A stretch of 57,929 bases of DNA from an uncultured Lachnospiraceae bacterium (GTDB lineage Bacteria; Bacillota; Clostridia; Lachnospirales; Lachnospiraceae): contig CALWSG010000001.1 in the NCBI GenBank assembly GCA_944384155.1, positions 1 to 57,929 of the forward strand, read 5' to 3'. A program made the translations under genes and the position numbers. This document shows positions 35,580 through 43,740 of the stretch, piece by piece; positions within the stretch are counted from its first letter, which is position 1; the number at the start of each line of letters is the position of its first letter. The notes under the pieces are model-generated. The model was not told the DNA's origin, did not search any database, and worked only from the letters and a program-made list of their open reading frames with translations.

Positions 35580-36104
35580 ATGAGCAAATTTGCAGATAAG
35601 TTTTTGGGTATTCTAAAACTTAACGAATACGATGAATATGACGAATATGATGATTACGATGAAGATGAAGAGGATATAAAGCCAAGAAAGCTTTCAAAAG
35701 CTTCAAAAGAATCTCAGTACATAGATGAAAAATCAGGAAAGGAAGCATCGGTTATTGAACAGCCTAAGAGCAAAAGCTATTCAAAAGCTTCAAAGGTGGT
35801 ACCTATGAGATCAGGGAGGTCAGGCATGGAGGTATGTGTTATAAAACCAAAGAATGTGGAGGAAGCAAGGGAAGTAACAGACACACTGTTAAGCGGACGT
35901 GCAGTTATACTTAATCTTGAGGGTCTGCATGTTGATGTGGCTCAAAGAATTATTGATTTTACATCAGGCTCATGCTATTCCATTAATGGCAACCTTCAGA
36001 AGGTATCAAACTATATATTTATAATAACTCCTGAAACAGTTGATATCTCCGGGGACTTTCAGGATTTGTTTGATGGCGGTTTTGATGTGGCCGCATTTAA
36101 ATAG
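35580..36104 (+). CDS. sepF: Cell division protein SepF
   Basis: SepF bundles FtsZ and tethers it to the membrane. The 174-residue protein has an N-terminal amphipathic membrane-binding helix (SKFADKFLGILKL), an acidic low-complexity linker (residues about 16-37, repeats of DEY), and the C-terminal SepF domain with VCVIKPKNVEEAREVTD and the Gly-rich FTSGSCYSINGNLQKV. AAAGGA precedes the ATG. It lies between yggS and ylmH as in the classic dcw-adjacent cluster, though YlmG and DivIVA are missing here. Confidence 0.95.
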   Translation: MSKFADKFLGILKLNEYDEYDEYDDYDEDEEDIKPRKLSKASKESQYIDEKSGKEASVIEQPKSKSYSKASKVVPMRSGRSGMEVCVIKPKNVEEAREVTDTLLSGRAVILNLEGLHVDVAQRIIDFTSGSCYSINGNLQKVSNYIFIITPETVDISGDFQDLFDGGFDVAAFK

Positions 36105-36106
36105 TC

Positions 36107-36883
36107 ATGAATCAGGATATAACATTAAAAAGGCTTGAGGATTTGGCTAATACAGCATATCTAAGAGGTATACCTGTATTTACGGATTTTCTGGATTTAG
36201 GACAGCAGACTGAATATAATAAATATATTATGAGTAATAAAATGCCTCCTGTTAAAACTTCTTTAAGCGGGGGGCTTATTTTTTTAGAGACTTCACAGGA
36301 TTATCTTGAAAGAAAGGTTGCATGCTTTTATCCTTATGATACATATTGTGATATAATCTATCCAATAAGCATACTGGAGATAAAGCCTGTAAACAAAAAA
36401 TTTGCTGATGACTTAAGCCACAGAGATTTTCTGGGAGCTATTATGAATCTTGGAATTGAACGTCATTTGCTGGGAGATATTCTTGTGGCGGATAAAATGG
36501 CATATGTATTTATAATATCTAAAATGGCAGACTTTGTATGTGATAATCTTTTAAGAATACGCCATACAACCGTCAGTACATCATTGTGCAGCAATTATGA
36601 TTTTAATTATACGCCTGTCTTTAAGGAGGAAAAGGGAAGTGTTGCAAGTGAGAGAATAGACGCAGTGATTGCCTTTGCTTTTAATGTATCAAGAAATGAG
36701 TCGGCACTTTTTATTTCTTCAGGAAAGGTATTTGTAAACGGAGTTCAGGCAGTATCAAAAAGTTATGTTTTAAAATACGGAGATATTGTTACTGTCAGAG
36801 GAAAGGGAAGATTTGTCTTTGATGAAGTGGCCGCTACAACTAAAAAAGGAAGATATTTTATTAAAATAAGAAAATATATATAA
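36107..36883 (+). CDS. ylmH: YlmH-family RNA-binding protein with S4 domain
   Basis: The 258-residue protein has the N-terminal YlmH region (LEDLANTAYLRGIPVFTDFLDLGQQ) and a C-terminal S4 RNA-binding domain (ERIDAVIAFAFNVSRNESA and FVNGVQAVSKSYVLKYGDIVTVRGKGRF). Homologues in Bacillus bind stalled 50S-peptidyl-tRNA complexes in a ribosome rescue role. The start codon lies 2 bases after sepF, with no clear ribosome site, so translational coupling is likely. Confidence 0.9.
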   Translation: MNQDITLKRLEDLANTAYLRGIPVFTDFLDLGQQTEYNKYIMSNKMPPVKTSLSGGLIFLETSQDYLERKVACFYPYDTYCDIIYPISILEIKPVNKKFADDLSHRDFLGAIMNLGIERHLLGDILVADKMAYVFIISKMADFVCDNLLRIRHTTVSTSLCSNYDFNYTPVFKEEKGSVASERIDAVIAFAFNVSRNESALFISSGKVFVNGVQAVSKSYVLKYGDIVTVRGKGRFVFDEVAATTKKGRYFIKIRKYI

Positions 36884-36913
36884 ATTTACACTGGGAAAAG
36901 AGGTATTCAGTAT

Positions 36914-38011
36914 ATGTCAGAGAGACTTACGGTACATGATAATAATGGCAGAAATATATATGATATAGTGATAGAAAAGGATTTTTCAAGGCTTAAGGAT
37001 GAGCTGTTAAAGCTTAATATCAAGGAAAAAAGAGTTTGTGTTGTAACGGAAACTACAGTAGACTCTATATATGGAGACGGGATTCTTAACATAGTCAGGG
37101 AAACTTCAAAGGAAGCTTATAAGTTTGTTTTTCAGGCAGGTGAGGGAAGTAAAAATCTTTACACCGTAAAGGATTTATATACTTTTCTTATAGCAAATCA
37201 TTTTGACAGAAAGGATATTTTAATAGCTCTTGGGGGAGGAGTTGTTGGAGATTTAACAGGATATGGGGCCGCCACATATCTTAGAGGTATAGATTTTATT
37301 CAGGTGCCTACCACACTTTTGGCACAGTCAGATTCAAGCGTAGGAGGCAAGACAGGAGTAGATTTTGACGGCTATAAAAATATGGTTGGAGCCTTTTATC
37401 AGCCAAAGCTTGTGTATATGAGCACGGATACACTAAAAACACTTACAGATAAGGAATACCTTTCAGGAATGGGAGAGGTAGTTAAGCATGGTCTCATAAG
37501 AGACAGGGAATTTTATAATTGGCTTAAGGAAAATGCTTCAGATATAATGAATAAAAAAGATGAATGTCTTCAATATATGGCAAAAACAAATTGCTATATA
37601 AAAAGAGCAGTGGTGGAGAATGATTTTAAAGAGCAGGGAGAAAGGGCAGTTTTAAATTTCGGACATACTCTCGGTCACTCTATTGAGAAATTTTTATATG
37701 AAATCCATCTTCACGGTGAATGTGTTGCCATAGGAATGAACGGTGCAGCATATATTTCCTATAAAAAAGGGTATATAAGCAAAGAGGATTATGAGGATAT
37801 TCTTAATACCTTAAAGCTTTTTAAGCTTCCCGTAAATGAGAATAGAATAGACGTGGATAATGTTTTAAAGGCAACCTTCAGCGATAAGAAAATGGAGGGA
37901 GAAAAAATTAAATTTATAGTCCTAAAGGAAATAGGCAATGCTATAATAGACAAGGGAGTAAGCGTTCTTGATATGAAGGATGCCCTTTATAAAATACTTG
38001 GCGAGGAGTAA
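36914..38011 (+). CDS. aroB: 3-dehydroquinate synthase
   Basis: AroB cyclises DAHP to 3-dehydroquinate, the second shikimate-pathway step, using NAD and a divalent metal. The NAD/substrate motif GGGVVGDLTGYGAATYLRG, then QVPTTLLAQSDSSVGGKTG and the metal-binding NFGHTLGHSIE and HGECVAIGM are clear. Length 365 is normal. No other shikimate gene is in this window. It sits where divIVA often follows ylmH. Confidence 0.95.
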   Translation: MSERLTVHDNNGRNIYDIVIEKDFSRLKDELLKLNIKEKRVCVVTETTVDSIYGDGILNIVRETSKEAYKFVFQAGEGSKNLYTVKDLYTFLIANHFDRKDILIALGGGVVGDLTGYGAATYLRGIDFIQVPTTLLAQSDSSVGGKTGVDFDGYKNMVGAFYQPKLVYMSTDTLKTLTDKEYLSGMGEVVKHGLIRDREFYNWLKENASDIMNKKDECLQYMAKTNCYIKRAVVENDFKEQGERAVLNFGHTLGHSIEKFLYEIHLHGECVAIGMNGAAYISYKKGYISKEDYEDILNTLKLFKLPVNENRIDVDNVLKATFSDKKMEGEKIKFIVLKEIGNAIIDKGVSVLDMKDALYKILGEE

Positions 38012-38017
38012 GTTTAA

Positions 38018-38608
38018 ATGACTGATAAGACGGTTAAAAGTAAAAATATCTGCTGTATTTTTCTATGGTCAATATTATTTGTTATATTAACGGCAGCAGA
38101 CCGGATAACAAAGATGATGGCATATAATAATCTTAAGGACAATGACTCCGTGGTGGTAATCAAAGGCTTTTTAAGCTTTACTTACGTGGAAAATAAAGGT
38201 GCAGCATGGGGAATAATGTCAGGGAGAATAAATCTTCTTGCCATTGCAACAATTATTATTATTCCTTTTCTAATATTTTTATTTATAAGGGCATGGAAGT
38301 CAAAGAAGTATTTTGATTTAAAGAAAAGCAGATATTTAACTATCCTTCAGTTAGATATGATACTGCTTTTGGCAGGAGCTGTGGGGAATTTTATTGATCG
38401 TATATTAATGGGCTTTGTGGTTGACTTTTTTCAGTTTACATTTATTGATTTTCCTGTATTTAATGTGGCAGACTGCTATATAACCGCAGGAGCCTTTATA
38501 TTTGTAATTATCTATATTTTCGTTTTTAAGAGTGATGAAGATATAGATATAATTTTAAAGGGGAAGAAAGCTTCCTCCAAAAAGGAGAAAAGCTATGATG
38601 AAGCATAG
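38018..38608 (+). CDS. lspA: Lipoprotein signal peptidase (signal peptidase II)
   Basis: LspA removes the signal peptide from diacylglyceryl-modified prolipoproteins. The 196-residue membrane protein has four membrane segments; the paired catalytic Asp residues are in AGAVGNFIDRI and FNVADCYI. The N-terminal part has KGAAWGIMSG, the GAAF-like family element. Its C-terminal tail is unusually long and Lys-rich (KGKKASSKKEK). GAGGAG is 9 bases before its ATG; it overlaps rluD by 14 bases. Confidence 0.94.
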   Translation: MTDKTVKSKNICCIFLWSILFVILTAADRITKMMAYNNLKDNDSVVVIKGFLSFTYVENKGAAWGIMSGRINLLAIATIIIIPFLIFLFIRAWKSKKYFDLKKSRYLTILQLDMILLLAGAVGNFIDRILMGFVVDFFQFTFIDFPVFNVADCYITAGAFIFVIIYIFVFKSDEDIDIILKGKKASSKKEKSYDEA

Positions 38609-39503
38609 GATTGTATCTAAAGAGGCTGTATCTGTAAGGATTGACAAATATTTATGCGAATATTTAGAGGAATATACAAGAAACCGTATTCAAAAGCTTT
38701 TGGAAGACAATATGGTGGAGGTAAATGAAAAGCCGGTTAAGGCAAATTATAAGGTAAAATATAATGATATTATTGTAGTAACAGTTCCGGATGCAGTGGA
38801 GCCTGATATACTTCCTGAAAATATTAAGCTTGATATTGTCTATGAGGATAATGATATTATTGTTGTAAATAAGCCAAAGGGAATGGTGGTTCATCCCGCA
38901 CCGGGACATTATTCGGGAACCCTTGTAAACGGACTGCTGTACCACTGTCAGGGAAGGCTTTCGGGCATAAACGGTGTATTAAGACCGGGGATAGTACACA
39001 GAATAGATATGGATACAACAGGACTTATTGTAGCCTGTAAAAATGATTATGCCCATAATTTTATTGGAGAGCAATTAAAAATTCACAGTTCCACTAGAAA
39101 ATATCAGGCAATATGCTATAATAATATAAACGAGGATGAAGGGACAGTTAATGCACCTATTGGCCGACACCCTGTTGACAGAAAAAAAATGGCAATAAAT
39201 TATAACAACGGAAGAGATGCGGTGACTCATTACAGGGTGATTAAGCGTTTTAAGAAATTTACCCATATAGAGTGCCGGCTGGAAACAGGCAGAACTCATC
39301 AGATACGAGTGCATATGGCAAGCATTAATCACCCTCTTTTGGGAGATATTATATACGGTCCTAAATCATGTCCGTATAATCTTCAGGGGCAGACTCTTCA
39401 CGCAGGGGTGTTAGGCTTTATCCATCCCGGAACAAAAAAATATGTAGAATTTGAGGCTCCATTGCCGGAGTATTTTACTAAGCTTTTAAGCATTATGGAA
39501 TGA
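38595..39503 (+). CDS. RluA/RluD-family pseudouridine synthase
   Basis: The 302-residue protein has an N-terminal S4 domain (VRIDKYLCEYLEEYTRNRIQKLLED) and the catalytic RluA-type domain, with VVNKPKGMVVHP, the catalytic Asp in HRIDMDTTGL and HQIRVHM. Enzymes of this family isomerise uridines in 23S rRNA; the exact target is unknown. It starts inside lspA, an arrangement widespread in Firmicutes. Confidence 0.93.
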   Translation: MMKHRIVSKEAVSVRIDKYLCEYLEEYTRNRIQKLLEDNMVEVNEKPVKANYKVKYNDIIVVTVPDAVEPDILPENIKLDIVYEDNDIIVVNKPKGMVVHPAPGHYSGTLVNGLLYHCQGRLSGINGVLRPGIVHRIDMDTTGLIVACKNDYAHNFIGEQLKIHSSTRKYQAICYNNINEDEGTVNAPIGRHPVDRKKMAINYNNGRDAVTHYRVIKRFKKFTHIECRLETGRTHQIRVHMASINHPLLGDIIYGPKSCPYNLQGQTLHAGVLGFIHPGTKKYVEFEAPLPEYFTKLLSIME

Positions 39504-39564
39504 TAATTCTTACATTGTTTTTATTGTTATGGTTGAGAGAAATAAATAAGGAAGGAAAAAACAG

Positions 39565-39630
39565 CAAATCATCTTTCAATCATTAGATTTGCGTCCTTTA
39601 AAGAAGTTACAGGTTACAATTTAAAGGACT
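39565..39630 (+). promoter_or_regulatory. Two abutting stem-loops before the cytidylate-kinase-like gene
   Basis: GCAAATC (39565-39571) pairs with GATTTGC (39587-39593), and GTCCTTTAAA (39594-39603) pairs with TTTAAAGGAC (39621-39630); both repeats are perfect and the second begins on the base after the first ends. The second stem contains AAAGGA, which could be the ribosome binding site for the start at 39643 (13 bases away) together with the nearby TAGG. The leader may control translation; no named riboswitch is recognisable. Confidence 0.5.
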
Positions 39631-39642
39631 AGGTAAAAAGTT

Positions 39643-40269
39643 ATGAGCAGATATGTTATTACAATCGGAAGACAGTATGGAAGTGCAGGAAGAGAGATTG
39701 GCTTTAAGCTGGCAGAAAAGCTTGGAATTAAATGCTATGACAATGAGCTTTTAAAAGTAGCAGCTAAGGAAAGCGGATTATGCGAGCAGATATTTGAAGC
39801 CCATGATGAAAAGCCAACACAAAGCTTTCTTTATTCACTTGTAATGGATACATATTCATTCGGCTATAACAATACAGGCTTTGTAGATATGCCTATAAGT
39901 CATAAAGTGTTTTTGGCACAGTTTGATGCAATAAAAAAGATTGCGGATACACAGTCCTGCATTATAGTAGGACGCTGCGGCGACTATGCTCTTGAGAATT
40001 ATAAAAATGTTTTAACAGTGTTTATTCATGCTGATATGAAGCACAGAGTGGAGAGGATTAAGGAGAGAAGAGACATAAAAAAGGATAGTGATGCCAAAGA
40101 CGTTATTATAAAAACAGATAAAAAACGAGCAAGCTACTATAATTATTATACAAATAAAAAGTGGGGCGAGGCAAAGGGATATGACTTGTGCATAAACAGC
40201 AGTATGTTTGGAGTAGACGGAACAGTTGATTTCCTTGCTGATGTTGCAAAAAGAAGATTTGGAAATTAA
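39643..40269 (+). CDS. Cytidylate-kinase-like nucleotide kinase
   Basis: The 208-residue protein starts with a P-loop variant, ITIGRQYGSAGREIGFKLAEKLG, of the cytidylate kinase-like (AAA_26) family, and has IIVGRCGDYAL and FIHADMKHRVERIKER downstream, as in that family. Classical Cmk (about 220 residues) has a G-P-[AS]-G-[AS]-GKST P-loop, so this is a relative rather than cmk itself, with substrate unknown. The short leader with hairpins upstream is unusual. Confidence 0.82.
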   Translation: MSRYVITIGRQYGSAGREIGFKLAEKLGIKCYDNELLKVAAKESGLCEQIFEAHDEKPTQSFLYSLVMDTYSFGYNNTGFVDMPISHKVFLAQFDAIKKIADTQSCIIVGRCGDYALENYKNVLTVFIHADMKHRVERIKERRDIKKDSDAKDVIIKTDKKRASYYNYYTNKKWGEAKGYDLCINSSMFGVDGTVDFLADVAKRRFGN

Positions 40270-40271
40270 TG

Positions 40272-40304
40272 AGTGTTGACAACACTATTAAAAAAATGTA
40301 AAAT
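40272..40304 (+). promoter_or_regulatory. Consensus-like promoter with palindrome over the -35 box
   Basis: TTGACA at 40276-40281 and TAAAAT at 40299-40304 are 17 bases apart and precede the phospholipid genes. The 15-base palindrome AGTGTT-GAC-AACACT at 40272-40286 covers the -35 element, suggesting a repressor or activator site. Confidence 0.75.
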
Positions 40305-40344
40305 CAAACGGGTAAGTTATAAAATATAGGAGTATGAAAAGAAT

Positions 40345-41388
40345 ATGAAAGCAAAAATAATTAATATTGCGGTTCTTCTTGTGCTTATAGCGGGAACAAC
40401 ATATTTTCTGCTAAAGGACCAGGAATTAGACGAACTGTTAAACTGTATAAAATCGGCAAATAAATGTTGGCTGTTGCTGGGGCTTATGGCAATGATATGC
40501 TTTGTTTGCCTTGAATCAGTAATTATTCATTATTTGCTTAGTGCGTTATCATATTCCTCTAAATTTTTACATTGTATAAAATATTCGTTTGTAGGTTTTT
40601 TTGTCAGTGCCATTACACCAAGCTCAACAGGAGGACAGCCTGCACAGGTTTATTTTATGAAGCGTGACGGAATAAGTGTATCCATATCATCTTTAATATT
40701 GATGGTGGTTACTGTAGCTTATAAGGCAGTTCTTCTGTTGATAGCTTTGTTTATGCTTGTTATTGAGTTTGGCTTTGTTATGGAGCATATTAAAGGCATA
40801 GAGTTTATATTAATATTTGGTGTTATGGTAAATATCATTATGATTGTTGCCCTTATGCTTATAATATTTAAACAGTCTTTAGCAAAGCGTATGACAGGAA
40901 AGTTTCTGCTGTTTTTGGGAAAGCACAGGCTTATTAAAAACACAGATGTAAAAATAAAAAAACTCCTTACTTCAATAAGCAAATATGACAGGGGAGCAGC
41001 ATTTTTAAAGGAGCATAAGCTCGTATGCTTTAATGTAATTGTTATTACAGCAATTCAGAGATTGCTGTATTTTGCCGTTACATATATTGTATATAAATCA
41101 TTTGGGCTTACGGGATGCAGTCCTTTTGAAATTATTACATTGCAGCTTATAATTTCTCTCGCAGTTGATAATCTGCCTTGGCCGGGAGGCATGGGGGTAA
41201 ACGAAGGAATATTTATAATATTCTTTACGGAAATATTTACCGCAACTTATGTTACGGCGGGTCTTATGATTACAAGAGGTCTTAATTATTATTTTATTAT
41301 TCTTGCAGGAGGAATGATTACAGCATTAGCTAAGTTTATGAGACGCAGGGATAGGGATACACTAGAAAAAGCGAATGGGAGTTTATAA
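40345..41388 (+). CDS. Lysylphosphatidylglycerol-flippase-like (UPF0104) membrane protein
   Basis: The 347-residue protein has about eight membrane segments and the sequence SAITPSSTGGQPAQVYFMKRDG, which is a signature of the UPF0104/LPG synthase transmembrane (flippase-type) family; the usual downstream DNLPWPGGMGVNEG segment is present. Stand-alone members lack the soluble lysyltransferase half; they are thought to flip or transport lipids or polyprenols. It overlaps neither neighbour and is followed directly by pssA and psd, so a lipid role is likely. Confidence 0.82.
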   Translation: MKAKIINIAVLLVLIAGTTYFLLKDQELDELLNCIKSANKCWLLLGLMAMICFVCLESVIIHYLLSALSYSSKFLHCIKYSFVGFFVSAITPSSTGGQPAQVYFMKRDGISVSISSLILMVVTVAYKAVLLLIALFMLVIEFGFVMEHIKGIEFILIFGVMVNIIMIVALMLIIFKQSLAKRMTGKFLLFLGKHRLIKNTDVKIKKLLTSISKYDRGAAFLKEHKLVCFNVIVITAIQRLLYFAVTYIVYKSFGLTGCSPFEIITLQLIISLAVDNLPWPGGMGVNEGIFIIFFTEIFTATYVTAGLMITRGLNYYFIILAGGMITALAKFMRRRDRDTLEKANGSL

Positions 41389-41389
41389 A

Positions 41390-42040
41390 ATGATAGGATT
41401 TTACAACTATACTGTTATATTGACTTATATAAGTCTGATATCTTCTTTTATAGGAATATCATTATTGTTTAGCGAGAAATATCTTATAGCAATATTTTGT
41501 CTTTTGATTTCCGGCTTCTGTGATATGTTTGACGGCGTTGTTGCAAGAAGGCATAAAACAAGAACACAGCAGGAAAAGATTTTTGGAATACAGATAGATT
41601 CCCTGTGTGATTTAGTATGTTTTGGTGTGTTTCCCGCATTATTTAATTATACATATACCAGAAGTGTAAATGAAAAGCTGTCTATAGTATCACTTGCCAT
41701 AGGTGTAGTGTTTACACTTACGGCACTTATAAGGCTTGGTTATTTTAATGTAATGGAACAGGAGCGTCAGAGGGAGACAAGTGAAAGGCGTGAATATTAT
41801 CAGGGACTTCCGGTTACGTCAATAGCCGGGTATCTGCCTTTTGTGTTTATGTTCAGAAATTGTTTAGGTGATTATTTTGTATATGTATTAAATGCATTTA
41901 CAATATTGATAGCATTTTTGTTTGTATATAATTTTAAGATGAAAAAACCACACGGAATAAGGCTGTTGTATATGACAATAGCCGGGGTGATAATGGTTAT
42001 AGTCTTAGTATTACAATTTTTAAGGATTATAAGCTTTTAA
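41390..42040 (+). CDS. pssA: CDP-diacylglycerol-serine O-phosphatidyltransferase
   Basis: PssA joins CDP-diacylglycerol and serine to make phosphatidylserine, in the membrane. The CDP-alcohol phosphatidyltransferase signature CDMFDGVVARRHKTRT followed by GIQIDSLCDLVCFG has the catalytic D-G-x2-A-R and D-x3-D pieces. About six membrane segments; 216 residues from the ATG at 41390, which has GGGAG 8 bases upstream. Stop and psd start overlap closely, and the product is the substrate of Psd. Confidence 0.92.
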   Translation: MIGFYNYTVILTYISLISSFIGISLLFSEKYLIAIFCLLISGFCDMFDGVVARRHKTRTQQEKIFGIQIDSLCDLVCFGVFPALFNYTYTRSVNEKLSIVSLAIGVVFTLTALIRLGYFNVMEQERQRETSERREYYQGLPVTSIAGYLPFVFMFRNCLGDYFVYVLNAFTILIAFLFVYNFKMKKPHGIRLLYMTIAGVIMVIVLVLQFLRIISF

Positions 42041-42060
42041 TGGAAAGGAGCAAATTGAAT

Positions 42061-42927
42061 ATGTTGTGTAAGGACCGCTTAGGGAATGTTGTTATAGGTG
42101 AGGGCTCTCAGGACCGGATTTTGAAAAAAATGTATGGCAGCATACCGGGGCGGGCTTTTTTGCATATATTTACAAAACCCATTATATCAAAAGCTGTTGG
42201 AATGTTTTTAAGCACCGGCTTATCGTCAAGGCTGATTCCTTATTTTATTAAAGCAGGAAAAATAGATATGTCAGAGTATGTAAGCCGTGAATATTCTTCG
42301 TTTAATGATTTTTTTACAAGAGAAATTAAAAAAAATGCCCGTCCCGCAGATAGTGATGAACAGGCTTTAATATCACCTGCGGACGGGCGTATATCCGTAT
42401 ATAAAACAGATGAAAATTCAGTTTTTAAAATTAAGGATTCCTATTACACGGTGGAATCAATAACAAGGAGCAAAGCTGCCGCAAAAAAGTATATGAACGG
42501 CTATTGTGTTATTATCCGCCTTTGTGTTGATAATTACCACAGATATTGTTATATTGATAACGGAATATTAGGCAAATCAAAATATATAAATGGTGTTTTG
42601 CATACTGTCAATCCTTATGCTTTAAAGCATTATGATATATATAGGGAAAATTCAAGAGAATGTACAATACTTCATACAGAGCATTTTGGGGATGTAATGC
42701 AGATTGAGGTGGGTGCTTTAATGGTAGGCAAAATTAAAAACATTCATACACAGGGAACATTGTTTAAAAAGGGTTCTGAAAAAGGTATGTTTGAATACGG
42801 AGGTTCAACCATCGTTTTGCTTATAGAAAATAATAAAGCTGTAATTGATGGCGACTTAATGCAAAATACATTGGAGGGATATGAAACAAAGATAAATATG
42901 GGTGAAAAAATAGGAAAAAGCAAATAA
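42061..42927 (+). CDS. psd: Phosphatidylserine decarboxylase
   Basis: Psd decarboxylates phosphatidylserine to phosphatidylethanolamine; it cleaves itself to form a pyruvoyl group. The processing site is EYGGSTIV (G-S-T, between Gly and Ser), near residue 255, and VIIRLCVDNYHRYCY with the His motif is upstream. I start at ATG 42061, with AAAGGAG 10 bases upstream; ATG 42040 and TTG 42055 are alternatives. It completes the phospholipid operon with pssA. Confidence 0.92.
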   Translation: MLCKDRLGNVVIGEGSQDRILKKMYGSIPGRAFLHIFTKPIISKAVGMFLSTGLSSRLIPYFIKAGKIDMSEYVSREYSSFNDFFTREIKKNARPADSDEQALISPADGRISVYKTDENSVFKIKDSYYTVESITRSKAAAKKYMNGYCVIIRLCVDNYHRYCYIDNGILGKSKYINGVLHTVNPYALKHYDIYRENSRECTILHTEHFGDVMQIEVGALMVGKIKNIHTQGTLFKKGSEKGMFEYGGSTIVLLIENNKAVIDGDLMQNTLEGYETKINMGEKIGKSK

Positions 42928-42999
42928 GCATTATAAAACAGAAATCGTAAATACATTAAGTATATTGTAATTGTATTTGTGGTTTTTGTTTTTAGGGCA

Positions 43000-43035
43000 T
43001 ATTTATTCGCAAAACTTGCGTTTTGCGAATAAATA
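43000..43035. repeat. Perfect 16-base inverted repeat after psd
   Basis: TATTTATTCGCAAAAC at 43000-43015, a TTGC loop and GTTTTGCGAATAAATA at 43020-43035 form an exceptionally long perfect stem. Neither strand has a T-run after it, so it is not a classical terminator in either direction. It lies between converging transcripts. Confidence 0.9.
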
Positions 43036-43045
43036 CATATATATA

Positions 43046-43092
43046 AACAACTCCTGCTTTTACCCTTAATATTTAAGAATAATTGCAGGAGC
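43046..43092 (-). terminator. Possible terminator for the 43127 gene
   Basis: On the - strand GCTCCTGC (from 43092) pairs with GCAGGAG (to 43051) across a loop that itself contains CTTAA/TTAAG, followed by TTGTTTATAT. The stem is short and the T-tract broken, so this is tentative. Confidence 0.45.
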
Positions 43093-43126
43093 TGCATTAA
43101 ATAAAAATCACATATTATGTACTTTA

Positions 43127-43561
43127 CTACTGAATATGCTTAGCAATAAGCTTATCAATAACAGGAAGTTTTACAGTTTTTCCGCCTAATGCAAAAAGAG
43201 CAAGAAGCATAAATATTATCTTCTCAATAACATATATAATATCCTTGAGCCAGTTCATAATGCCAAGTCCGTCATCTAACACAGCCAATGGATCAGCGAT
43301 ATTAATAAAGAAATTGATGAATGATAATAAATCATCAACATAGTTGATGCAAAGGCAGATAAAGCACACAAATACTACAAGCAAAATGCCTTTGATTACA
43401 GATGCCCTAAGCCATAAATCTTCTTCTTTATACAGTACATATGCTCCAAGAACTAATGCAGGCAAGGCAAAAATTCCTGAGTTGAAAAATAATGTAAGGA
43501 GTAAAAAGAAATAAAAGATAGATGCTGTAAGGTAGTTGGATAAACCTAACTTTGTTTTCAT
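43127..43561 (-). CDS. Multi-pass membrane protein of unknown function
   Basis: I do not recognise the family. The 144-residue product has about three or four hydrophobic segments (roughly 12-48 in two parts, 55-78 and 110-125) separated by the charged KEEDLWLRASVIKG and a YVDDLLSFINFFINIADP stretch. It starts with AAAGGAGATATGCAAAA before the ATG and has its own promoter; it lies convergent to psd and divergent from the ttcA-like gene. Confidence 0.6.
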   Translation of the reverse strand: MKTKLGLSNYLTASIFYFFLLLTLFFNSGIFALPALVLGAYVLYKEEDLWLRASVIKGILLVVFVCFICLCINYVDDLLSFINFFINIADPLAVLDDGLGIMNWLKDIIYVIEKIIFMLLALFALGGKTVKLPVIDKLIAKHIQ

Positions 43562-43616
43562 TTTTGCATATCTCCTTTAATAGTTTTTTTCAGAACATTT
43601 ATATTCTGATACTTTG

Positions 43617-43645
43617 ATTATAACATCTGTTTAACAAATTATCAA
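43617..43645 (-). promoter_or_regulatory. Sigma-A promoter for the membrane protein gene
   Basis: On the - strand TTGATA (43645-43640) and a consensus TATAAT (43622-43617) are 17 bases apart, about 56 bases before the ATG at 43561. Confidence 0.8.
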
Positions 43646-43687
43646 TAATTGTTGGCAGGGAAATTCGTTTATTTTATGGCTCTTTTG

Positions 43688-43696
43688 TGGTATACT
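43688..43696 (+). promoter_or_regulatory. Extended -10 promoter for the ttcA-like gene
   Basis: TGG-TATACT at 43688-43696 gives an extended -10 element with no convincing -35 hexamer, about 45 bases before the start at 43741. Confidence 0.55.
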
Positions 43697-43740
43697 GCAT
43701 ATGTTAATGCATTTTTAAGGTGAAAGGTATAATAAACATT

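Noticed and set aside
43046..43092. Calling the hairpin a firm terminator
   Set aside because: Only 7 paired bases, long internal loop and broken T-tract; kept as a low-confidence feature.
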